From positions 1 to 64,000 of the forward strand of contig CALUFR010000113.1 of the NCBI GenBank assembly GCA_944319875.1: a DNA stretch of 64,000 bases, in the 5' to 3' direction. The notes beneath the pieces were generated by a model that ran no database searches, had not been told where the DNA came from, and was given only the letters and a program-made list of their open reading frames with translations. Shown one piece after another: positions 38,148 through 45,399 of the stretch; position 1 is the first letter of the stretch, and each line of letters opens with the position of its first letter. A program made the position numbers and the translations under genes. The DNA comes from an uncultured Bacteroides sp. GTDB taxonomy: Bacteria; Bacteroidota; Bacteroidia; Bacteroidales; Bacteroidaceae.

Positions 38148-40703
38148 TTATCCCTTCTTCGTTTGAGATTGGGGAAAGAGCCAGCTTGCTACGTAACCGA
38201 TGACAAAGCAAGAGATAAAGCCCGTTGTCGTATAAAGTAACAGGTGAACCGACTGATAGCGGATCACGAGCAGCTGCACGATTACGCTGCCTATGATACC
38301 ACAGAGCGCTCCGCCCGCATTGGCTCGTTTAGTAAGCATTCCAAGCATAAAGAGGCCACCAAGACTGCCGAGAATCAACCCGAGTATCTTGTTGAACTCG
38401 TCCCAAAGAGACTTCACATCCCAAGTAGCCATCATATAAGCGAAGGCTATGCCAACAATTCCCAAGATCAATGTCGCAATCTTGGCGGTATTCAGGCCGC
38501 TCGCCCCACCTTTACAAACTAACTTGTTATGGATATCCACCACGTAGGCGGTGGCTGCCGAGTTCATGCTACTGCTCAACGTGGACATCGCCGCGGCGAA
38601 GATACCGGAGATTAACAATCCCGTAATCCCAGCGGGGAGCTCCGTGTAGATATACCAAGGCAAAATCGCGTCACCATCACTGAGAGTCATACTCAACTCT
38701 GCGGGATGCGTCTTATAATAAACATACAATACGGTACCTATAAAAAAGAAAATCAAGGTGGCCGGTATTGTAAGTAACGCATTGGTCCATACACTCTTCT
38801 TGGCCTGCGATTCCGTCTCTGTGGTCATGTAGCGCTGCACCATCGTCTGATCGGTTCCGTAGGTTGTCAAATTTGTGAAGAAGGTTGCAATCAAGACGGT
38901 CCATAGCGTGGATTGCCGCAAATCAAAGTTGAGGCTACCGAGATCAAATTTATGTTCCGCAATCGCCCCTTGCATAACACCGCTTAACCCATCGGGAATA
39001 TTGACCGTAGCATATACTAACACCAAGAGTGCGCCTCCCAATAAGACCACCACCTGCAAAGCGTCGGTCCAAACCACGGCCTCGATACCTCCCATCATGG
39101 TATAGATCAAGCTAAGAATACCCATCAGGCCGATACACAGAAATATGTCGAACCCTGTAACCACGTTGAGTGCGATGGCCGGCAAGTATAAGACGATTCC
39201 CATACGACCGATCTGAAACAGAATAAATGCCAAACTACAAATCTCGCGAATGAGCAGATTGAACCGCTTCTCCAGATATTCATAGGCTGTTGTCACGTTC
39301 AGTTTTCGATAGAAAGGAATGAAAAGATAGAGAATGATAGGCACTACCATCAAGATGCCCGCATTCATAAGCATATAACTCCAATCAGTCGCGTACGCCT
39401 TTGCCGGAATCGACATGAAAGTAATCGCACTCAAGCTCGTGCCAAAGATACTGAGTCCTACCGCCCACCAAGGCAAGCGACCACCACCTTTAAAATAATC
39501 ATCCGTATTCTTCTGTTTTTTCGAAAAATACCATCCTATCCAAGCCAATGACAGGAAATAGAGAATAATGACAATCGTATTACCCAATCCCAATCCTTTC
39601 TCGAAGGCGACAATCTCGCCACGCGTGAGGTTTGGTGTACGGATTCCGGGACGCACCTCACCGCTCGCGATGTAAAACACGTTACCCTTCCGTGCCACTG
39701 GTGTGGTCACTGCCAAAGGATAAGGAGCTTCCTCTTTCTCGATCAGCGTCTTCGTGATGGTATGATAGAGCCGTATGGTTCGGTCGAATCCGGGATGAGT
39801 GTCAGAACCAGGCAGCATCTCGGGTACACCCCCTAGAAAAAGAATATGGTTTGCTCCAACCGGCAATGCATTCCCCGCCATGACAGGGAAAGTACCTGGG
39901 AGCGACTTCCATTGGTCGAGACGTGGATTATATACATATCCATCAAAAAGCACTTCCACAAAGCCATCAACCTTGTAATCGCGACCACTGAAAAGGTAGA
40001 AACAGTTGTCGAATCCATCACTCTGCGCTGCACTAACCGCATATCCACGCGCTTTTCCCGGCCATGGTTGCAGTTCCTTCCAACCCATTCCGCGGTTAGA
40101 GAGATCTAATACGAGGAAATGCTTAGTCGCTTCTTGGCAATCCATGCGTTCTTGTCCGCCGGCTACATACACCTTATGCCCGATCATCGAGGCTGTTGCG
40201 TTCGCCAAGGGAATAGGCAATGCGGGCCAATCCGTATCAATGACAATTTTATCTCCATCGAAGCACATTTGAAACACCTCCGTATAGCACCGTGTCGAGT
40301 CACACCCTCCGATACACAGGATTCCAGAGGGCAGCTCAATGGAGCAGCCGTATGCGATGGGGTGAGGCAGCCGAGTTTCCTCAGTAACCCAGTCTGCCCC
40401 GTGTCGAGTAGGATCAATTCGGTAAATAGCATCATGCCATACCTTTACCCCGCCTTTCCACGGTTGCTTGTCAGGAAAATTGGCTCCTCCCGCCACGACC
40501 AGTTGATCACCGATAAAACCGGAGAAGACTCCCGCGACTCCTATCGAGGCAGCTCCGTCAGCCGGCAAGGCCAACGAATTATTCCACTCTATTTTCTCTT
40601 TGCTCTGATCCTCGGTAGTATCTGGAGCTGAAGCCGCTTTCACCTGGGAGAGATTCAGCAGCACGAGCAGCGCAATTATTCCTTTCCTAAATACAACAGC
40701 CAT
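38148..40703 (-). CDS. NanM-like kelch mutarotase fused to sodium:solute symporter
   Basis: An 851-residue two-part protein. After a signal peptide (about 1-24), residues about 40-370 are a kelch-type propeller of the cyclically permuted sialic acid mutarotase family (NanM/YjhT-like; blades with VVAGGANFP, LCIGGCD, VYVAGGQE, YLFSGRD, LFLGGVPE). From about 375 to the end is a sodium:solute symporter with about 13 membrane helices and the GGIEAVVWTDALQ motif. The propeller would sit in the periplasm and convert the alpha anomer released by sialidases to the form the symporter takes up. The symporter does the inner-membrane step of sialic acid uptake. Confidence 0.9.
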   Translation of the reverse strand: MAVVFRKGIIALLVLLNLSQVKAASAPDTTEDQSKEKIEWNNSLALPADGAASIGVAGVFSGFIGDQLVVAGGANFPDKQPWKGGVKVWHDAIYRIDPTRHGADWVTEETRLPHPIAYGCSIELPSGILCIGGCDSTRCYTEVFQMCFDGDKIVIDTDWPALPIPLANATASMIGHKVYVAGGQERMDCQEATKHFLVLDLSNRGMGWKELQPWPGKARGYAVSAAQSDGFDNCFYLFSGRDYKVDGFVEVLFDGYVYNPRLDQWKSLPGTFPVMAGNALPVGANHILFLGGVPEMLPGSDTHPGFDRTIRLYHTITKTLIEKEEAPYPLAVTTPVARKGNVFYIASGEVRPGIRTPNLTRGEIVAFEKGLGLGNTIVIILYFLSLAWIGWYFSKKQKNTDDYFKGGGRLPWWAVGLSIFGTSLSAITFMSIPAKAYATDWSYMLMNAGILMVVPIILYLFIPFYRKLNVTTAYEYLEKRFNLLIREICSLAFILFQIGRMGIVLYLPAIALNVVTGFDIFLCIGLMGILSLIYTMMGGIEAVVWTDALQVVVLLGGALLVLVYATVNIPDGLSGVMQGAIAEHKFDLGSLNFDLRQSTLWTVLIATFFTNLTTYGTDQTMVQRYMTTETESQAKKSVWTNALLTIPATLIFFFIGTVLYVYYKTHPAELSMTLSDGDAILPWYIYTELPAGITGLLISGIFAAAMSTLSSSMNSAATAYVVDIHNKLVCKGGASGLNTAKIATLILGIVGIAFAYMMATWDVKSLWDEFNKILGLILGSLGGLFMLGMLTKRANAGGALCGIIGSVIVQLLVIRYQSVHLLLYTTTGFISCFVIGYVASWLFPQSQTKKG

Positions 40704-40734
40704 AAGTTAACAGATTAGTAGTTAGTTCTATATT

Positions 40735-41463
40735 TTAAATTCTTAATTGTTTTCTATTATCCAAAATTCGACTATACAGTGCGAAATGCTGGGTCATTGC
40801 TTTCTGAAACCCCAATTCATCACCCGCTTTCAGATAATTCAGTAAATCCCTGTGGGTGACAATCTGCCCTTTTTCTTTCAGTTCTATATTGATGGGCCCT
40901 AAAAAATCCTTGAATTTGTCTTTCACAAACGCCATGATCGGGTGTATAATATTCTGGAACTCCATGATTGTCTTATTCCCCGTAATCTCGTAGAGCTTAG
41001 CATGAAAAGAGAATTCGCTTAAAGGAGTATATTCGTTATTTTCGAACATCACCTCCAATCTCACAATCTCTTCCAACTCCTCGATTGCCTTCGGTGTGAG
41101 ATTGCGGAAGATAGAATGACTGATACCAATCTCTAACGCGACTCGAAATCCCAGTATATCAAACAAGGTACTCTCGCTCAGAATGCGCGGATCTACCACC
41201 CGTTTCATTCCCTCCAGCAAGGAAGGCTCGCGCAAAATCATACCCCGGCGTGTACGGCTCTCAATCATCCCCAGCATTTTCAATCGACTTAGAGCCTCGC
41301 GCAATACACTCCTCGCTACACCTAAAGCATTGGCTATCTCCTGCTCATTAGGAATAGAATCTCCTATTTTTAAATTCTTGCTTTTTAAATAATCTAGCAA
41401 AGCCTCCTCTACTTGGTCTACCAAGGTTGTCGTAGTCGGTGTATATGTCTTTAAGATATCCAT
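40735..41463 (-). CDS. GntR/FadR-family transcriptional regulator
   Basis: A 242-residue regulator. The winged helix-turn-helix domain is at about 8-78 (IPNEQEIANALGVARSVLREALSRL), followed by a helical FCD effector domain (about 90-235; histidines at about 165 and 211 may be metal or ligand positions). First gene of the presumed operon. It probably binds the dyad immediately upstream and responds to sialic acid or a breakdown product, as FadR-type NanR proteins do in other bacteria. The effector is inferred from context only. Confidence 0.9.
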   Translation of the reverse strand: MDILKTYTPTTTTLVDQVEEALLDYLKSKNLKIGDSIPNEQEIANALGVARSVLREALSRLKMLGMIESRTRRGMILREPSLLEGMKRVVDPRILSESTLFDILGFRVALEIGISHSIFRNLTPKAIEELEEIVRLEVMFENNEYTPLSEFSFHAKLYEITGNKTIMEFQNIIHPIMAFVKDKFKDFLGPINIELKEKGQIVTHRDLLNYLKAGDELGFQKAMTQHFALYSRILDNRKQLRI

Positions 41464-41499
41464 AAATATACTCTATATATTAATTATGTACGAATAATC

Positions 41500-41546
41500 A
41501 TATTTGTCCGACAAATATAAAGATTTGATATTTATCAGACAAGCAC
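41500..41546. promoter_or_regulatory. Probable GntR operators upstream of the sialic acid operon
   Basis: At 41500-41518 two 9-base arms, ATATTTGTC and GACAAATAT, are exact reverse complements around one base. A degenerate second copy lies at 41528-41546 (ATATTTATC, then GACAAGCAC), centre to centre 28 bases away. The pattern TTGTCnGACAA fits FadR-type GntR sites. They lie 37 to 83 bases before the gntR start, where they could overlap the promoter. Confidence 0.7.
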
Positions 41547-41640
41547 AATAGCCATGTTGTACAACATAAATCCTTAAATTTCAAGACATACATCCAATTC
41601 TATTCAGCAAAAAATTAACGTTATATTAAGAGTTGAGAAC

Positions 41641-41732
41641 GACACGTGCCGTGAGAAAGTAACGACACGTGCCGTGAAGTGGTAACAGCACGTGGCGTTA
41701 GGTGGTAACAATGCGTGTCGTGACAACATGTG
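41641..41732. repeat. 23-bp tandem repeat array, four units
   Basis: Units start at 41641, 41664, 41687 and 41710. The first two agree at most positions: GACACGTGCCGTGA, then a variable stretch, then GTAAC. Units three and four are more diverged. Each contains a dyad CACG...CGTG or close to it. The array is part of the 508-base gap between gntR and the flippase-like gene; no protein-coding gene is credible there. Confidence 0.75.
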
Positions 41733-41748
41733 TTTGTATTCCTAAACA

Positions 41749-41833
41749 GCCACTTGAGAAACGTACAGTGCCACTTGAGAGACGTAAAGTGCCACTTGGG
41801 ATGATGTAAAGTGCCACTTGAGGGTGTGAAAGA
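41749..41833. repeat. 21-bp tandem repeat array, four units
   Basis: Units start at 41749, 41770, 41791 (22 bases) and 41813 and share GCCACTTGAG, then a variable part, then a GTAAAGT-like end. Most units read CACTT...AAGTG with the next unit's first base, another small dyad. This follows the 23-bp array after 16 bases but has a different sequence. Confidence 0.75.
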
Positions 41834-41971
41834 AGCTGTTCCTACTCTCCAGTAATCACTTTTTTCCGGATTATCCTTCACGCTTTCACGCACCGTCAAT
41901 CAGATGTATTTCAGCAAAATACAGTGAAACATACATCCTTCACGTGAAGTTTTTTTGCCTCTTTGTGGTTT

Positions 41972-42997
41972 TCAAGTCTTTTTGGAGGGAACATTCCTCT
42001 TTCCGCCCCACACGAGATGCAACCATCCCCAAAGGCCAAGAACGATGACGAGCAACGTCTGGATGCCGTGGACAAGGAGGGCGAAGAGAGCGGCATCGGC
42101 TGACGAGACACCATAGAGCATCATCATCGTGATGACGGCAAAGTGCCAAGGACCGGCACCATTGGGCGTGGGGACAATGACAGCAAACGTGCCCGCCACG
42201 AACATCACCAATCCTGCCTCCACGCCAAGCGACGAGGTAAAGGGAAAGCAGTAGAAGGTGAGATAAAAATGAAGGAAGTAACAGAGCCACATCAGCACCG
42301 TATGGAGCAGAAAGGAAGGAACGCTGCGTACGCGCCGGAGCGACATGATGCCCTGCCACACGCCGAGCACCACGCCTCGCACACGCTCAAAGAACGACAA
42401 CACACGCGCCAACCAGACCAGCACCACAACCACGCCCACCACGCAAAACAGGGAAACGTAAAACCAGGGGGAGGTGAAAAGATGAATCAAGGAAGGTATC
42501 TTAGTGCCCGTCTGATGAAAAAAGGTAAGGAAGACGGGAAGCTGAAGCAGCAAGGTGACACCCGTAATGAGCAGGACACAAAGGGCATCGACCAGACGCT
42601 CGGTGACCACCGTACCCAGCGATTTAGAGAAAGGCACACCGTCATGACGGGCAAGCACACCGCAGCGCGACACTTCGCCCACGCGGGGAACGACAAGGCT
42701 CGTGGCATAAGACAAATAAACGGCATCAATCACATGAGAAGGACGAGGACGACAGCCCAGCGGCTCAAGCATCTGCCGCCAACGCAGGGCACGCTCCACA
42801 TGGCTCCACACACCAAAGCAAAGCGAAAGAGCCATCCACTCCCAGCGAACGCCGTGACGCAGCACGCGAGCGGCCTGCGCAAAGTCGAAGTCACGATACA
42901 CCCAGTAAAGGACAAAGGCGCCCAGCAGCAAAGGCAGCGCAACTTTCACCAGGTTTCTAAAAAAAACTCCATCCGCTTTTTTTCGTTCTCCTTCCAT
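41972..42997 (-). CDS. Flippase-like membrane protein (lysylphosphatidylglycerol synthase TM family)
   Basis: A polytopic inner-membrane protein of 341 residues with about eight hydrophobic helices, of the UPF0104/AglD-like family related to the membrane half of MprF. The family's function is not settled; roles in lipid-linked intermediate or hopanoid movement have been suggested for relatives. I chose the start at MEGERKKADG. Longer starts at 43009 and 43030 exist but are written in heptanucleotide repeats and give a low-complexity leader. Divergent from rsmA. Confidence 0.8.
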   Translation of the reverse strand: MEGERKKADGVFFRNLVKVALPLLLGAFVLYWVYRDFDFAQAARVLRHGVRWEWMALSLCFGVWSHVERALRWRQMLEPLGCRPRPSHVIDAVYLSYATSLVVPRVGEVSRCGVLARHDGVPFSKSLGTVVTERLVDALCVLLITGVTLLLQLPVFLTFFHQTGTKIPSLIHLFTSPWFYVSLFCVVGVVVVLVWLARVLSFFERVRGVVLGVWQGIMSLRRVRSVPSFLLHTVLMWLCYFLHFYLTFYCFPFTSSLGVEAGLVMFVAGTFAVIVPTPNGAGPWHFAVITMMMLYGVSSADAALFALLVHGIQTLLVIVLGLWGWLHLVWGGKRNVPSKKT

Positions 42998-43001
42998 TAA
43001 A

Positions 43002-43029
43002 TTCTTCATTCTACATTCATCATTCTTCA
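43002..43029. repeat. Heptanucleotide repeat array upstream of the flippase-like gene
   Basis: Four in-phase heptads, TTCTTCA, TTCTACA, TTCATCA, TTCTTCA. Read on minus they are ATGAAGA-type units, which create spurious in-frame ATG codons ahead of the flippase-like gene. Located between that gene and the rsmA promoter. Confidence 0.85.
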
Positions 43030-43040
43030 TTAAAAAGAAC

Positions 43041-43048
43041 TACCTTTG
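43041..43048 (+). promoter_or_regulatory. -7 element of rsmA
   Basis: TACCTTTG, exact TAnnTTTG match, 31 bases before the rsmA ATG. No clear -33 TTTG; the expected place is occupied by the heptad array. Confidence 0.55.
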
Positions 43049-43079
43049 TCGGGCACAAAAGTAACAATAAACTTGATAT

Positions 43080-43886
43080 ATGAGACAGGTAAAGCCTAAA
43101 AAGTTTCTGGGTCAGCATTTCCTGAAGGACTTGACGGTGGCGCAGCATATCGCCGACACGGTAGACGCCTGCCCCGACGTGCCCATCCTCGAAGTGGGAC
43201 CCGGCATGGGCGTGCTCACCCAGTTCCTCCTGCCCAAGGGGCGCGAGCTGAAAGTAGTGGAGGTGGACTATGAATCCGTGGCCTACCTGCGCGAAGCCTA
43301 TCCCGAACTGGAGGAACACATCATCGAGGACGACTTTCTGAAGATGAACCTGACACGCCTCTTCGGCGGCAGCCCCTTCGTGCTGACCGGTAACTACCCC
43401 TACAACATATCAAGCCAGATTTTCTTCAAGATGCTGGACAACAAAGACCTGATACCCTGCTGCACAGGCATGATACAGAAAGAAGTGGCCGAACGCATGG
43501 CCGCAGGGCCGGGCAGCAAGACGTATGGCATCCTGAGCGTGCTGATACAGGCGTGGTACAGGGTGGAATACCTGTTCACCGTACACGAAAACGTGTTCAA
43601 CCCGCCCCCTAAGGTAAAGAGTGCCGTCATCCGCCTGACACGCAACGACACGCACGACTTGGGCTGCGACGAACGCCTCTTCAAACAGGTTGTGAAGACC
43701 ACTTTCAACCAACGGCGAAAGACGCTGCGCAACTCCATCAAGCCGCTCGTGGGAAAGGACTGCCCCCTGACGCAGGACAACCTCTTCGACCGACGGCCCG
43801 AACAGCTGTCCGTACAGGAATTTGTAGAACTGACGAACCGAGTGAAAGAATACGTAAACAATGGAGAATTGAGAATGGAAAATTGA
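43080..43886 (+). CDS. rsmA: 16S rRNA dimethyladenosine transferase
   Basis: Dimethylates the two adjacent adenosines near the 3' end of 16S rRNA. 268 residues, standard for KsgA/RsmA. The SAM-binding motif is LEVGPGMGVLTQ at about 37-48 and the catalytic motif NYPYNIS near 105. The final residues (NNGELRMEN) are encoded inside a heptanucleotide array and are not part of the family fold. Confidence 0.95.
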   Translation: MRQVKPKKFLGQHFLKDLTVAQHIADTVDACPDVPILEVGPGMGVLTQFLLPKGRELKVVEVDYESVAYLREAYPELEEHIIEDDFLKMNLTRLFGGSPFVLTGNYPYNISSQIFFKMLDNKDLIPCCTGMIQKEVAERMAAGPGSKTYGILSVLIQAWYRVEYLFTVHENVFNPPPKVKSAVIRLTRNDTHDLGCDERLFKQVVKTTFNQRRKTLRNSIKPLVGKDCPLTQDNLFDRRPEQLSVQEFVELTNRVKEYVNNGELRMEN

Positions 43887-43929
43887 GAAGTATCCATTAT
43901 CCATTTTCAATTATCAATTATTAATTTAA
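43860..43929. repeat. Heptanucleotide array spanning the rsmA end and the rsmA-mgtE gap
   Basis: Ten heptads in unbroken phase: AATGGAG, AATTGAG, AATGGAA, AATTGAG, AAGTATC, CATTATC, CATTTTC, AATTATC, AATTATT, AATTTAA. The first four encode the last residues and stop of RsmA. The second half is roughly the reverse complement of the first, so a hairpin is possible. It ends 3 bases before the mgtE ATG. Confidence 0.9.
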
Positions 43930-43932
43930 AAG

Positions 43933-45279
43933 ATGGAACTGGACGAAGAATACATAGACAAGGTCAAAGAGTACATCGAGCAGAAAGACACGGAGCACGT
44001 GAAAGCCATGCTGACCGACCTGCACCCGGCCGACATCGCCGAGTTATGCAACGACCTTAACCCGGAAGAAGCACGCTTCGTCTACCGCCTCCTGGACAAT
44101 GAAACGGCGGCCGACGTATTGGTGGAGATGGACGAGGATGTCCGCAGGGAGTTCCTCGAGCTGCTTCCCTCGGAAACCATCGCCAAGAAGTTCGTGGACT
44201 ACATGGACACGGACGATGCCGTAGAGCTGATGCGCGACCTCGACGAGGATAAGCAGGAAGAAGTGCTGTCGCACATCGAGGACATCGAGCAGGCGGGCGA
44301 CATCGTAGACCTGCTGAAGTATGACGAAGACACCGCGGGCGGACTCATGGGCACGGAAATGGTAACCGTGAACGAAAACTGGAGTATGCCCGAGTGTCTG
44401 AAGCAGATGCGCCTCCAAGCCGAACAGCTGGATGAGATCTATTACGTCTATGTCATTGATGATGACGAACGCCTGCAAGGCGTCTTCCCGCTGAAGAAGA
44501 TGATCACTTCGCCCTCGGTATCGAAGGTGAAGCACGTGATGAAAAAAGACCCCATATCGGTACACGTAGACACCCCCATCGACGAAGTGGTGCAGACCAT
44601 CGAAAAGTACGACCTTGTGGCCGTGCCGGTCGTGGACAGCATCGGACGTCTCGTAGGACAAATCACCGTAGACGACGTCATGGACGAGGTTCGTGAACAG
44701 TCGGAACGAGACTACCAGTTGGCTTCGGGTCTCTCGCAAGACGTAGAAACCGATGACAACGTGATGCGTCAAACCAGCGCCCGCCTGCCCTGGCTGCTCA
44801 TCGGCATGCTGGGCGGAATCGGCAACTCCATGATTTTGGGAAACTTCGACACCACCTTCGCCGCTCATCCCGAAATGGCCCTGTACATCCCCCTTATCGG
44901 AGGTACGGGCGGAAACGTGGGAACACAATCTTCCGCCATCGTGGTGCAGGGCCTGGCCAACAGTTCGCTCGACGCGAAAGACACACTGAAACAGGTGGGT
45001 AAGGAAGCCGTCGTGGCCACTATCAACGCCACCATCATCTCGCTCCTGGTCTACATCTACAACTTCGTGCGTTTCGGAAGTACGGCCACGGTGACCTACT
45101 CCGTATCCATCAGCCTGTTCGCCGTGGTGATGTTCGCCTCCATCTTCGGCACCCTTGTGCCCATGACGCTGGAAAAGCTCAAGGTTGACCCTGCAATTGC
45201 CACAGGTCCTTTCATCTCCATCACGAATGACATTATCGGCATGATGCTCTACATGGGGATTACAGTACTCCTATCCTGA
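43933..45279 (+). CDS. mgtE: MgtE-family magnesium transporter
   Basis: A 448-residue magnesium channel. The order is the normal one: N domain of helical repeats (about 1-130, acidic), tandem CBS domains (about 135-255; GTEMVTVNENWSMPE and KKDPISVHVDTPIDE), a connecting helix, then five membrane helices from about 280 to the end with the conserved PLIGGTGGNVGTQSSAIVVQGL segment lining the pore. Cytoplasmic magnesium closes the channel in studied relatives. Follows rsmA through a heptad array. Confidence 0.94.
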   Translation: MELDEEYIDKVKEYIEQKDTEHVKAMLTDLHPADIAELCNDLNPEEARFVYRLLDNETAADVLVEMDEDVRREFLELLPSETIAKKFVDYMDTDDAVELMRDLDEDKQEEVLSHIEDIEQAGDIVDLLKYDEDTAGGLMGTEMVTVNENWSMPECLKQMRLQAEQLDEIYYVYVIDDDERLQGVFPLKKMITSPSVSKVKHVMKKDPISVHVDTPIDEVVQTIEKYDLVAVPVVDSIGRLVGQITVDDVMDEVREQSERDYQLASGLSQDVETDDNVMRQTSARLPWLLIGMLGGIGNSMILGNFDTTFAAHPEMALYIPLIGGTGGNVGTQSSAIVVQGLANSSLDAKDTLKQVGKEAVVATINATIISLLVYIYNFVRFGSTATVTYSVSISLFAVVMFASIFGTLVPMTLEKLKVDPAIATGPFISITNDIIGMMLYMGITVLLS

Positions 45280-45365
45280 GGCGCGAATAAGTTTTTGTAA
45301 AAAAAATCAGCGTTTTTGTATGAAGTAAACATTTTATTTCATTAATTTGCAGCTTGACGTAACCC

Positions 45366-45383
45366 AAACGGGAAAACCCGTTT
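45366..45383 (+). promoter_or_regulatory. 5' leader hairpin of the DUF349 gene
   Basis: Perfect 7-base stem AAACGGG / CCCGTTT with loop AAAA, 17 bases before the DUF349-protein ATG. It has no T-run, so it is not a plain terminator. A weak -7-like TTAATTTG lies at 45342-45349. Role unknown; it could shape translation start. Confidence 0.4.
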
Positions 45384-45399
45384 CTAAAAAATAGATACA

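Noticed and set aside
24383..41463. Mobile element ends around the glycan cluster
   Set aside because: Looked for integrase, transposase, flanking direct repeats and tRNA edges and saw none within the window, so no element is annotated despite the composition shift.
41621..41899. 92-residue open frame in the gap before gntR
   Set aside because: It is a translation of the 21-23 bp tandem repeats (recurring KWHF/LKWHC-type phrases), with no family likeness and no promoter.
41938..41949. Perfect palindrome CTTCACGTGAAG as a parS site
   Set aside because: The core agrees with parS but the outer bases of TGTTTCACGTGAAACA do not; only about 11 of 16 positions match and it is 18 kb from parAB.
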